From an uncultured Gammaproteobacteria bacterium (GTDB lineage: Bacteria > Pseudomonadota > Gammaproteobacteria > HK1): a DNA stretch of 64,000 nt. The notes beneath the pieces are model-generated. The model searched no databases. It was not told where the DNA came from and saw only the letters and a list, made by a program, of their open reading frames with translations. The translations under genes and the position numbers were made by a program. Below, one piece after another: positions 9,027 through 17,221 of the stretch (its first letter is position 1; every line of letters begins with the position of its first letter). The DNA lies in the NCBI GenBank assembly GCA_958295465.1, contig OY282353.1, forward strand, positions 2,471,001-2,535,000, in the 5' to 3' direction.

Positions 9027-9113
9027 CGGCGGCGCAGGTTCCTGGCTGCGCCGACTCTCCCGAGGACATGCCCCGCTGTCGGTGCCGGGAGAAAGTGCAG
9101 TGAGAGAGCCGGA

Positions 9114-10262
9114 TTACAGCGGCCGCGGGGGCGGACGCCCGAGTCGTTCGGCGAGCGCGCGGAGCACCGGCACGACGCCGGGGAACAACTCGACCCCGTC
9201 GCGCAACGCCACGGCCTTGCGTTCAAGTGCGAGCTGGCCCGGCAGCCGTACCCCGCGGGGAGCACTCGCCGGCACGCTTGCGAGGCAGGCTCCGGCGAGC
9301 CAGTCCACCTGGCGGGCAAAGGCATCGGCCCCGGCGAACGCCGGGGGAGCGAAGGCGAGGACGAGCACGTTCGCGCCCCAGCCGCTCGGCTCGTCGGCGC
9401 GGCCGAAGCCGGCGAGCCCCTGGGTGAGCGCCTCCACGAGCAATCCCAGCGCGAAGCCCTTGTGTCCGTGGTCCAGCCCTCCGAGGGGCAGGAGTGCGCC
9501 ACCCTGATCGAGGACCGCGGGGTCGTCGCTCGCATCGCCCCGCACGTCGATGAGCCAGCGCCCGGGAAGCCGCTCCCCGCGGGCACGGGCGCGGGCGCTC
9601 ATACCCGCGGTGGTGATCGACATGCTCAGATCGAGCAGGATCGGATCGCCGCCGCGCGGGATCCCGGCCGCGATCGGGTTGGGGGTCAGCACCGCGCTCG
9701 TACCGCCGAACGGCGCGACGAGCGCATCGCCCGGGTCCGAGCACAGCACCAGCACGAGATGGCCCCGGCGCGCCGGGGATTCGAGGAACGACGCGAGGCA
9801 TCCGATGTGGTGGCTGCGGCGGATCGCCACCGCCCCCAACCCGAACGTGTCCGCCCGCTCGCAGGCTTCACCGACCGCCCGTGCGGTGATCCATATCCCG
9901 GGAAGACGCCGCGCGTCCCAGCATGCCGACGCACCGCGCGATGCGAGGATCTCGGGCTCGCCGTCCACCGCCATCTCGCCGGACTCGATCTCGGCGACGT
10001 AGTCCGCGAGCAGCGCGAGTCCGTGGGTGGTGTGCCCGTAGAGGTCGGCCTCCACGAGCCCCTCGGCGATCACCGCCGCCTTGTCCTCCGGCATACCCCC
10101 GGCGGCGAGTGCATCGGCGGCGAACGCGCGAAGGCCGTCCGCGTCGAACCGCTCGGGAGCCGGGGTGGCTGGAGGAGGCGGAGTGTGTGTGGTGTGCGGG
10201 CCGCCCGGGCCGAGCCGCTCGGGCCTCGGCACGCCGGTGGATCGATGTGTGTGGTCCGCCAT
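9114..10262 (-). CDS. Ldh2/MDH2-family NAD(P)-dependent dehydrogenase
   Basis: 382 residues. The family (malate, L-lactate, ureidoglycolate and delta-1-piperideine-2-carboxylate reductases) oxidises 2-hydroxyacids or reduces cyclic imines with NAD(P). Visible family marks: GHTTHGLALLADYV near residue 75, AIRRSHHIGCLASFLE, the cofactor loop LTPNPIAAGIP, and HKGFALGLLVEALTQGL. The ATG at 10262 overlaps the permease stop (ATGA), so it is the last gene of the transporter operon. It probably acts on the imported compound or a derivative. The first ~35 residues are Pro/Thr-rich and may not belong to the fold. An internal segment of this gene is duplicated at 2221-2352. Confidence 0.9.
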   Translation of the reverse strand: MADHTHRSTGVPRPERLGPGGPHTTHTPPPPATPAPERFDADGLRAFAADALAAGGMPEDKAAVIAEGLVEADLYGHTTHGLALLADYVAEIESGEMAVDGEPEILASRGASACWDARRLPGIWITARAVGEACERADTFGLGAVAIRRSHHIGCLASFLESPARRGHLVLVLCSDPGDALVAPFGGTSAVLTPNPIAAGIPRGGDPILLDLSMSITTAGMSARARARGERLPGRWLIDVRGDASDDPAVLDQGGALLPLGGLDHGHKGFALGLLVEALTQGLAGFGRADEPSGWGANVLVLAFAPPAFAGADAFARQVDWLAGACLASVPASAPRGVRLPGQLALERKAVALRDGVELFPGVVPVLRALAERLGRPPPRPL

Positions 10263-11077
10263 CAGGCGGCCCGCCGTACCGAGATGTGCCACGGAATGAG
10301 CAGCCGCTCGGTGAGGGTGACGAGGCCGAAGATCGCAAGGCCGAGGACCGTGAGGAAGAAGATCCCGGCGAACGCGAGGTCCGGACGCATGTTGCCGGTC
10401 ACGATCTGGATGTAGAAGCCGAGCCCCTGGTCGCTGCCGATGAACTCGGCGATCGTCGCGCCGACGGTGGCATTGATCGCGGCGTACTTGAATCCGACGA
10501 AACACTGGGGCATCGCAGCCGGCAGCCGCACCTTCACGAAGCTTCGCCACGCGCCGGCGCCCGTGGCCCGGCAGAAACGGGTCAGCTCCTCGCTCAGGGA
10601 GCCGAAGGCGAGGATCGCATTCAGCACGATGGGAAAGAAGCACACGAGGAACACGATGATGACCTTGGGCAGCAGGCCGAATCCGAGCCACGAGATGAAC
10701 AGCGGCGCGAAAGCGATCTTCGGCGTCATCTCGATGCTGACGAAGAACGGATAGATCGTCTGGCGCAGGAAGCGCGAGAACGCGATCGCGAGCCCCAACG
10801 GCACCGCCAGGACGATCGCCGCGGCGTAGCCCAGCACCGTCTCGGTGCCCGTCACCCAAGTGTAGTAGACCAGCCGATCGAGATCGGCCGAGCTCTTGAT
10901 CACGATCGTGGAGGGCTTGGGGAGGATGTAGCGGGGCACCTCGAGCCAGTCGACCAGGAGCTCCCACGAGATGAAGAACGCGGCGAAGAACACGAGAAAC
11001 AGCCACGATCGCGAAAACCAGCGCATGAGCCAGCGCACGCCGGCCGCCGCCGGCGACTCAGAGGACGCCATAGCCAT
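10262..11077 (-). CDS. SsuC/TauC-type ABC transporter permease
   Basis: About 271 residues with six predicted membrane segments and the BPD_transp_1 EAA loop region (RATGAGAWRSFVKVRLPAAM). It is an inner-membrane channel of the nitrate/sulfonate/taurine/thiamine-precursor ABC class. Start choice: ATG 11077 or 11071 (M-A-M-A-S-S); both overlap the ATPase gene end at 11058, and a longer start at 11119 is unlikely. With the downstream dehydrogenase and upstream ATPase and binding protein it forms a complete importer operon read leftwards. Confidence 0.9.
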   Translation of the reverse strand: MAMASSESPAAAGVRWLMRWFSRSWLFLVFFAAFFISWELLVDWLEVPRYILPKPSTIVIKSSADLDRLVYYTWVTGTETVLGYAAAIVLAVPLGLAIAFSRFLRQTIYPFFVSIEMTPKIAFAPLFISWLGFGLLPKVIIVFLVCFFPIVLNAILAFGSLSEELTRFCRATGAGAWRSFVKVRLPAAMPQCFVGFKYAAINATVGATIAEFIGSDQGLGFYIQIVTGNMRPDLAFAGIFFLTVLGLAIFGLVTLTERLLIPWHISVRRAA

Positions 11078-11843
11078 GAAAGATCTCCTGGATCCTTGCG
11101 AGACAGGACACGAAGGCATCGCTGCGTCTGACCTCGAGCCCGCGCGGCCACGGCAGATCGACGTCGATCACATGATCGATCCGGCCCGGGCGCGGCGTGA
11201 TCACGCAGATCCTCGTCGAGAGCTGTATCGCCTCCTCGATGCTGTGGGTGACGAACACCACCGTCGGCCGCCGCCGCATCCACAGATCCTGCAGATCGGC
11301 CCGGATCCGCTCCCGGGTCATCGCGTCGAGCTTGCCGAGAGGCTCGTCGAGCAGCAGCGTGCCCGGCTCGTGCACGATCGCCTGGCACAGGGCGGCGCGC
11401 TGTTGCATCCCGCCCGAGAGCTCGTAGGGCGAACGGTCCTCGAAGCCGTCGAGGTGGACCGAGTGCAGGAGGTCGTCGATTCGATCGCGGTATGCGGCGG
11501 TATCGAGCCCGCGCAGCTCGAGCTGAAGCTCGACGTTGCCCCGCACGCTGCGCCAAGGGACGAGGGTGCTGTCCTGGAACATGATGCCGACGTCGGTGCG
11601 CGGGGCGTCCACGATGTCGCGGTTGACGAAGATTTCCCCGTCGGTTCGTTCGAGGAGCCCGGCGATCATGAGCATGAGGGTCGATTTGCCGCACCCGGAT
11701 GGACCGAGCAGGGAGACGAACTCGCCGGGCGCGATGCGGAGATCGGATGGGCCGAAAGCGTGCACTTCGCCGGCGCCGCTCCCGAAGAGCTTGCGGACCG
11801 CCCGGATCTCGATGGACGCGCTGGTGGCAGTGGTTGGGCTCAC
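11058..11843 (-). CDS. SsuB/TauB-type ABC transporter ATPase
   Basis: 261 residues with Walker A LLGPSGCGKST, Q-loop IMFQDSTLVPW, signature LSGGMQQRAALCQA, Walker B TLLLDEPLGKLDA and the switch histidine in FVTHSIEEA. It energises the adjacent SsuC-type permease. Such ATPases serve uptake of sulfonates, nitrate, pyrimidine precursors or other small organics; the substrate cannot be read from the ATPase. It overlaps the permease gene by up to 20 bases. About 130 bp separate it from the binding-protein gene upstream. Confidence 0.93.
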   Translation of the reverse strand: MSPTTATSASIEIRAVRKLFGSGAGEVHAFGPSDLRIAPGEFVSLLGPSGCGKSTLMLMIAGLLERTDGEIFVNRDIVDAPRTDVGIMFQDSTLVPWRSVRGNVELQLELRGLDTAAYRDRIDDLLHSVHLDGFEDRSPYELSGGMQQRAALCQAIVHEPGTLLLDEPLGKLDAMTRERIRADLQDLWMRRRPTVVFVTHSIEEAIQLSTRICVITPRPGRIDHVIDVDLPWPRGLEVRRSDAFVSCLARIQEIFHGYGVL

Positions 11844-11970
11844 CCGACTCCGCCCCCGCTATGCATGAGTCCGCGGCGCAACAACCGTAACATCCCCGCA
11901 GGCGCCGATGGATCGGCCGGAGGAGGGAGCCGGCACGCCGGCCGGGCAGACCGGCGTGCCGGAGTGTACG

Positions 11971-12975
11971 TCAGGGCAGAAACTCGTTCGTGTAGAACGC
12001 CGAGGCCGGGAGATCGGTCTCCAGATCGTTGAAGTCCTTCATCAGGGAGAGCATGTCGTCCCAGTCCGAGGCGACGTGCAGGCCGAGCCGGCGCTCCTTG
12101 TTGGCGTTGGAGTAGAGGATGCCCAGCGTCACGTCGAGTACCGCCCGCGCCTGCGCCTTGCCCTGGTCTTCCGCCATCGAGCCGCCGACGATGTCGGCCA
12201 TCGAGGCCACCGCGGCATCGGGGTTCTTCTCCGTCTCCGCGTACGCCTGCACCGTCGCCGTGACGAAGCGCTTCACGAGCTCGGGCCGCTGGGCCACCGT
12301 TTCCTTGTGCGTCGAGAGGCAGTATCCGACCTGGTTCACGCCAAAGTCGGAGTACGCAAAGGTCACCGGGGGCTCGCCGCCGTTGGCCTCGATCTCGGCC
12401 GGCTTGTCGTCGAGGCCGCCGAGGATCGCGACCGCCCCGCCCGCGCCCTGGAGGTAGCTCGACACGAGGGCGCCGTCGGGCACGTTGGTCAGGTTGACGT
12501 CGGAGGCATCCATGCCGGCGTTGCGCATCACGAGCGGGAAGAACGTGTTCACCCCCGCGTTGGCGGTGGTGAGGATCATCTTGCCCTTCAGATCCTGGAG
12601 CGTCTTCACCCCGGCGTCGGGACGCACGATGACCGCCTCGGTCCCGGCCGCGTCGATCACCCCCACGGAGATGAGAGGCGCCCCTTGCGCGGCGAGGGTC
12701 ACCATCGCGGCGCACGAGCCGTACGCGAAATCGCTGTCGCCGTTGGCGACGAGCCGGTGGGCCGAGCTCGATCCGTTGCCGGAGCGGATGTCGAGGTTGA
12801 TCCCCGCGTCCCGGTACGCTCCCGAGTCCTTCCCGAGGGCGAAGCCCGCGTGCGAGCCGTAGTACATCCAGTTCAAGCGCAGCCGTGCGTCGTCGAGCGC
12901 CTTCGCCGGCAGCGCGAGGGTGGCGGCGCACAGCACCGCGGCGCCCAGAGCCGTATGCTTCACTGTGTTGGTCAT
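11971..12975 (-). CDS. NMT1/SsuA-type ABC substrate-binding protein
   Basis: 334 residues with a signal peptide (TALGAAVLCAATLALPAKAL). The mature part begins RLRLNWMYYGSHAGFALGKD, the hallmark of NMT1/THI5-like periplasmic binding proteins, and has the SYLQGAGGAVAILGG and STHKETVAQRPELVKRFV regions. ATG 12975 is preceded by GAGGAGAAGAAGG, a strong ribosome site. It delivers the ligand to the permease encoded downstream. The neighbouring UxaA, DapA-like and Ldh2-like enzymes suggest a sugar acid or amino-acid-derived carboxylate rather than a sulfonate, but this is inference from context. Confidence 0.92.
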   Translation of the reverse strand: MTNTVKHTALGAAVLCAATLALPAKALDDARLRLNWMYYGSHAGFALGKDSGAYRDAGINLDIRSGNGSSSAHRLVANGDSDFAYGSCAAMVTLAAQGAPLISVGVIDAAGTEAVIVRPDAGVKTLQDLKGKMILTTANAGVNTFFPLVMRNAGMDASDVNLTNVPDGALVSSYLQGAGGAVAILGGLDDKPAEIEANGGEPPVTFAYSDFGVNQVGYCLSTHKETVAQRPELVKRFVTATVQAYAETEKNPDAAVASMADIVGGSMAEDQGKAQARAVLDVTLGILYSNANKERRLGLHVASDWDDMLSLMKDFNDLETDLPASAFYTNEFLP

Positions 12976-13084
12976 TGCCTTCTTCTCCTCTTCAGGTCGT
13001 TTCATCTTCAGGTCGTTGCCGGCGCCGAATCGGTGGCGCCGCTCTCGTCCGCCCGTACCGCCTGCCCTCCTGTGGGAAGATCCT

Positions 13085-14380
13085 TCATGTGGGAAGGCAG
13101 GCGGGGCCGAGCGGTTCGTAAGTCTTGTATCCAAGGACGAACTCCTGGTGGCCGAGCGCCTCCGAGCGTGTCGGACGCCCGGAGGCAACCTCGACGATCT
13201 CGGCAAGGATCCGCTCGCCTACCTCCTCGATCGTCTCGACCCCGTCGGCAATCGTCCCCGCGTTCACGTCCATGTCGCCGGCCATGCGCTCGAACACGCG
13301 CGTGCTGGACACGCCCTTGATCACGGGCGCGACGGCCTGCCCCACGACCGAGCCGGCGCCGGTCGTGAACAGGATGAGATGGCAGCCGGAGGCCACCATC
13401 TCGGTCACCGTCTGCGTGTCGTTGACGTTCGGGATCCCGTAGCGGACCTCGCCGTCGTTGACCGTGTCCATCAGGTAGAGGCCGGGGCGGGTCGGACGGA
13501 CTCCCGGCTTGAGCAGGCCCGAGATCGGCCGCGTCCCGCTCTTCGCGTAGGCGCCGAGCGACTTCTCCTCCAGCGTGGAGAGCCCGTACTTGATGTTCCC
13601 GCCGCCGAAGCTTCCATGCCCGAGGTCCTGGTAGTAGCGACGGGCCTTGCGCACCGCGCCGTGGACCTCGGCCGCGAGCCCCGGATCGACGGCGCGCGCG
13701 GCCATGTGCTCCTCACAGCCGATGAGCTCGCAGGTTTCCTCGAACATGGCCGTCGCGCCGGCGTCGACGAGGAGATCGAAGGCATGTCCGACCGCCGGAT
13801 TGATCGTCACCCCGCTCAGCCCGTCGGAGCCGCCGCACTTGGTGCCGACGACGAGGTCGGCCAGCCCGATCGGGCGCGCCGGGGGGCGCCGCTCGGCGAG
13901 GCGCGACTCCACCCACTCCCGCCCGCGCTCGATCGTCGCCGCGGTCCCGCCGCAAGCCTGGATGACGAGCGTCTCCACCGGCCGGCCGGAGGCGCGGACC
14001 GCCTCGCGCAACGCTCCGCGCTTGAACTCCTCGCAGCCGAGCGAGACCAGGAGCACGGCGCCGACGTTGGGATGGGTGCACATCGCTTCGAGGATCCGGT
14101 GGGCGTACTCGCTCGGATAGCAGCCGGGAAAGCCGACGAGCTGCGCCCCGCGTTCGGCGAACGGATCGGCGATGCGCCGCGCGACGTGGTGCGCGCACTC
14201 GACCAGATAGGCGACGACCACGTAGTCGCGGATCCCGATGCGCCCGCCGGCGCGTTCATAGCCGTACATGCCCGAGACGTCCGCCCGCGCCGCGGGAAGA
14301 GCGGCGCCGCGAGCCGGACGACTCACCGGACCGTTGCTTGCCGGACGATTCGCCGGGCGATGCCGCGCTACGCTATTCAT
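13085..14380 (-). CDS. UxaA-family altronate/galactarate dehydratase, large part
   Basis: 431 residues matching the C-terminal catalytic region of altronate dehydratase/D-galactarate dehydratase (UxaA/GarD). Visible motifs: LVVGTKCGGSDGLSGVTINP, CELIGCEEHM, GHGSFGGGNIKYGLSTLEEK and FTTGAGSVVGQAVAPVIK. The family dehydrates hexonates or aldarates to 2-keto-3-deoxy acids using Fe or Mn. The N-terminal SAF domain is a separate small gene just upstream, overlapping by 8 bases: a split form known in other bacteria. The first ~35 residues are Arg/Pro-rich, and a downstream start such as M38 is possible. The DapA-like lyase upstream would fit cleavage of the keto acid. Confidence 0.9.
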   Translation of the reverse strand: MNSVARHRPANRPASNGPVSRPARGAALPAARADVSGMYGYERAGGRIGIRDYVVVAYLVECAHHVARRIADPFAERGAQLVGFPGCYPSEYAHRILEAMCTHPNVGAVLLVSLGCEEFKRGALREAVRASGRPVETLVIQACGGTAATIERGREWVESRLAERRPPARPIGLADLVVGTKCGGSDGLSGVTINPAVGHAFDLLVDAGATAMFEETCELIGCEEHMAARAVDPGLAAEVHGAVRKARRYYQDLGHGSFGGGNIKYGLSTLEEKSLGAYAKSGTRPISGLLKPGVRPTRPGLYLMDTVNDGEVRYGIPNVNDTQTVTEMVASGCHLILFTTGAGSVVGQAVAPVIKGVSSTRVFERMAGDMDVNAGTIADGVETIEEVGERILAEIVEVASGRPTRSEALGHQEFVLGYKTYEPLGPACLPT

Positions 14381-14669
14381 AATGGTCTTCGTCGTTGTTC
14401 AGGTACCGGCTCGCAACGTTGTGGACGTGGACCAGTCGGCCCGCGCCGACCGCGGCGGTCGCGACCCCGACCGGCACGCCGTAGCGCACCACCGACTCTC
14501 CCGGCGCGAGGTCGGCAAGCGCGATCTTGTGGCCTTGGGGAATCGGCTCGATCGCCGTCCGTTCGCAGCCCCGAACGTCGCGCGCGGGGGTTCCGGCGGC
14601 GATGTCGCGGGTGGCGATGCCCACGTTGTCGCCGGACGCCATCACCACCATGTTCGCGGTGGGACTCAT
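14373..14669 (-). CDS. UxaA N-terminal SAF-domain subunit
   Basis: 98 residues corresponding to the SAF domain normally fused to the front of altronate/galactarate dehydratase: DNVGIATRDIAAGT, IPQGHKIALADLAPGE, VRYGVPVGVATA and GRLVHVHNV. It is encoded as its own protein and overlaps the large-subunit gene by 8 bases and the upstream lyase gene by 4 (ATGA). The three genes are therefore translationally coupled. The domain is thought to help substrate binding in the assembled dehydratase. Confidence 0.88.
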   Translation of the reverse strand: MSPTANMVVMASGDNVGIATRDIAAGTPARDVRGCERTAIEPIPQGHKIALADLAPGESVVRYGVPVGVATAAVGAGRLVHVHNVASRYLNNDEDHYE

Positions 14670-15652
14670 GCTGCCGGCTCCGCGCGGTCCTCATCTTCGA
14701 CGATCCGCGGGCACCCGATCGCCCGCAGCATCTCGCGTGCGTGGGTGCGATACCGCGCCCGCACGTCGCGCGTCGGAGGGCGGCAGCGACTCGACGGCAG
14801 CCCGATGAGCTCCATGCACAGCTTGTCGAGATAACCGTCGCCGCTCGTGTACTCGCGTTCGATGCCGACCCACAGCTTGTAGAACGGCATCGCCTCCTCG
14901 ACCATCATCCGGGCGATCTCGGGGTAGTTCCGCGCCTGCACCTCGTCGAGCAGCCTGATCCCCCACTCGGGCCAGAAGTTGCACAGATGCACCTCGAACG
15001 CCTTCGCCCCGAGGGCCGGCATCGGGCTGAAAGCGAAGAACAGGTTGTTGTCGATGATGGTGAAGCGCTCGGAGAAGCGGGAGGTCACGTCCTCGAACTC
15101 CATGGCGTCGGTGCGCGGCGTCGCCCACTTCAGACCGACGACGTTCGCGATTCCGGCGAGGCGCTCGACCATCGCGAACGACAGCCCGGACGAGGTCCAG
15201 AACGTGTTGTAGACGATGATTCCGACCTCCGGCGCCGCGGACGCCGCCTCGCGCACGAACTCCTCGAAATCGTCCTCCCCGTGCTCGAAGTAGAAGGGAC
15301 AGGAGACCTGGATGAAATCCGCGCCGATGGACTGCGCCGCGCGGGCAAGCCGGATGAGCTCCAGCGTGCTCGTGGTCTGGGCGCCCATCGCGACGGGGAC
15401 GCGCCCGTCCGCCTCCTCGATGACGATCGACGCCACGTGCACGCGCTCATCGAAGGTCATGGTCGAGAAGTCGCCGGCGGCGCCCCCCGCGAGCAGCGTC
15501 GCCCGCTCGCCGTGCAGGCCGTGATCGATGAGGAAGCGTACGTAGGCGCGTAGCGCCGAGTCGTCGATCGGCCACCCTTCACGGTCGGCGAAGGGGGTCG
15601 GCACCGTCACGTAGCATCCTTCGAGCGCCCGCCTGCGTTGCTCCGTGTCCAT
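14666..15652 (-). CDS. DapA-family aldolase/dehydratase
   Basis: 328 residues of the DHDPS/NAL TIM-barrel family. These enzymes use a Schiff-base lysine to cleave or dehydrate keto acids such as 2-keto-3-deoxy sugar acids. Visible: the N-terminal substrate strand VTVPTPF, LLAGGAAGDFSTMTFDER, the tyrosine in IIVYNTFW, and the candidate catalytic lysine in VVGLKWATP. ATG 15652 follows AAGGAG with 8-nt spacing. It is first in an operon with the SAF subunit and UxaA. The usual GGTGE loop is altered to GGAAGD, so substrate specificity probably differs from DapA proper. The divergent regulator at 15847 probably controls it. Confidence 0.88.
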   Translation of the reverse strand: MDTEQRRRALEGCYVTVPTPFADREGWPIDDSALRAYVRFLIDHGLHGERATLLAGGAAGDFSTMTFDERVHVASIVIEEADGRVPVAMGAQTTSTLELIRLARAAQSIGADFIQVSCPFYFEHGEDDFEEFVREAASAAPEVGIIVYNTFWTSSGLSFAMVERLAGIANVVGLKWATPRTDAMEFEDVTSRFSERFTIIDNNLFFAFSPMPALGAKAFEVHLCNFWPEWGIRLLDEVQARNYPEIARMMVEEAMPFYKLWVGIEREYTSGDGYLDKLCMELIGLPSSRCRPPTRDVRARYRTHAREMLRAIGCPRIVEDEDRAEPAA

Positions 15653-15846
15653 CCGCTTCGCTCCTTGCGCGGCCGGCGCCGCGGTGCGGCAGGGCCGCGC
15701 CCGCGGGATCATGTTCGACTTCCGTTGAGCCTCGCAGTTGATGATGAAAGACAAATTATTGATGATTCCGGCACCTTGCGGCCAACAGGCGCCGCAAGCG
15801 TCCCGCCTTGCACAGGACGACTGAACGATCGCCAGACCCCGAATCG

Positions 15847-16872
15847 ATGGATACGACGCCGGCCCGCTACGGGGACCGCGCCGCGCCGCCCTCCTTCGCG
15901 TTCGTGCTGCAGCCGGAGTTCCCGCTCAGCGCGGCGGTGCTCGCAAGCGAGGCGCTACGTTGCGCGAACCAGAATCGGGCGCGGGAGCTGTTCCGCTGGT
16001 GCTTCGTGTCGCAGACCGGCGAGCCGGTGCGGGCGAGCAACGGTCTGTGGATGCCGGTGGATCACGACATCGATTCGATGCCGGCGGCGGACTTCGTGCT
16101 CCTCTTCGAGGGCAACCTGCCGACGCAGCGCAATTCTCCCCGGCTTCTCAACCGGCTGCGCGGCGCGTATTCCGCCGGTGCGAGCGTCGGCGGGGTCGAT
16201 ACCGGCGCCTTCGCGTTCGCGCAGGCAGGGCTGGTCGGTGAAGATGGGGCGGTGCTGCACTGGGAGGCCGCACCGGCGTTTCGCGAGCGATTCCCGGCCA
16301 GCTCGACCCGCGATCAGCTCTATCGAATCGACGGCCGGATCCTGCATTGCGCCGGCGGCGTGGCGACCCTCGACCTGATGCTGGATCTGATCGCCCGGAA
16401 GTACGGATCGGTGCTCACGACCGAGGTGGCGAACGCGCTGGTCCACTCCCCGCGCCCGGCCGAGGCGCCACAGCGTGTCGATACGACGCTCGAGCCGGCA
16501 CGGCGCTCGCTCACGGATCGGATGCTGGCCTTGATGGAGGGCAACCTCGACTTCCCGCTCGGTCTGGGGGAGATCGCGGCGCGGCTCGGGGCGACGGCGC
16601 GCACCGTCTCGCGTGAATGCCGGCGGCGCTTCGACGACCCGCCGATGCGTCTCTATCTCCGGATCCGGCTCCAGGCCGCGCGCAATCTGCTCTTCTACGA
16701 GGAGTTCCCGATCAAGACGGTGGCGACAGCGTGCGGATTCTCCTACCCGGCGGTGTTCTCGCGCGCATTCAGAGCGCAATTCGGAGAGACTCCGAGCGAG
16801 TTCCGCGCCTCCTTCCGCGCCCGCCAGAGCCTGATTCGGCGCCCGGAGCTTCGCCGGCTCGCGCAGAGGTGA
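15847..16872 (+). CDS. GlxA-type AraC-family regulator (DJ-1/PfpI plus AraC HTH)
   Basis: 341 residues. Residues 12-200 resemble the DJ-1/PfpI-like domain of GlxA regulators (FAFVLQPEFPLSAAVLASEA, ASVGGVDTGAFAFAQAGL). Residues 235-330 form an AraC DNA-binding domain with two HTHs (LGEIAARLGATARTVSRECR and VATACGFSYPAVFSRAFRAQ). GlxA-like regulators respond to small metabolites such as choline-derived or amino-acid-derived compounds. The gene is divergent from the DapA/UxaA operon with ~195 bp between starts, so it probably regulates that operon and perhaps the transporter and oxidase nearby. The cysteine nucleophile of DJ-1 enzymes is not evident (GVDTGAF), as in other GlxA regulators. Confidence 0.9.
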   Translation: MDTTPARYGDRAAPPSFAFVLQPEFPLSAAVLASEALRCANQNRARELFRWCFVSQTGEPVRASNGLWMPVDHDIDSMPAADFVLLFEGNLPTQRNSPRLLNRLRGAYSAGASVGGVDTGAFAFAQAGLVGEDGAVLHWEAAPAFRERFPASSTRDQLYRIDGRILHCAGGVATLDLMLDLIARKYGSVLTTEVANALVHSPRPAEAPQRVDTTLEPARRSLTDRMLALMEGNLDFPLGLGEIAARLGATARTVSRECRRRFDDPPMRLYLRIRLQAARNLLFYEEFPIKTVATACGFSYPAVFSRAFRAQFGETPSEFRASFRARQSLIRRPELRRLAQR

Positions 16873-17221
16873 CGACCCGGCCCGAACGGGTCCGCCGGGT
16901 CCGAGCCGGTCCTCTCGATCTTGCGCGTACCGAGGCTGGTGACACGAACCGTGCTCCAGCCCCGACAGGGTCAGGGTTGAACGGCGCAACGCCGTCTGGC
17001 GGGAATGCCGGCGAGGCTTGCCGGCACGGCTTCTCCCCCGGCACCCCGTCACGGTCGAGGCGACACAGCCCGCATCACCGCCGATATGCGCGCGCTTCCC
17101 GGCAAGAGGTCATCCGGCGGCAGAAGCGGCTTGGTGCCGCATCGGATGGCCGGAACCGTCGAAGGCGAGGTAGTCCGTTTCGAGCCACCGGCCCGCGTGT
17201 TCCCGCTTCTGCGCTTCGCGC
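16873..17221. other. 349-bp gap between convergent genes, no gene recognised
   Basis: GC-rich spacer between the regulator and the convergent oxidase. It contains no convincing coding sequence. An open stretch reading leftwards over 17110-17221 (peptide HAGRWLETDYLAFDG) might be a decayed fragment of unknown origin. No clear terminator hairpin with a U tract was seen. Confidence 0.4.

Noticed and set aside
12920..15553. Very long open frame antisense to the UxaA/DapA genes
   Set aside because: It has Arg/His/Asp-rich shadow composition; the opposite strand encodes well-conserved enzymes. Typical of GC-rich DNA.
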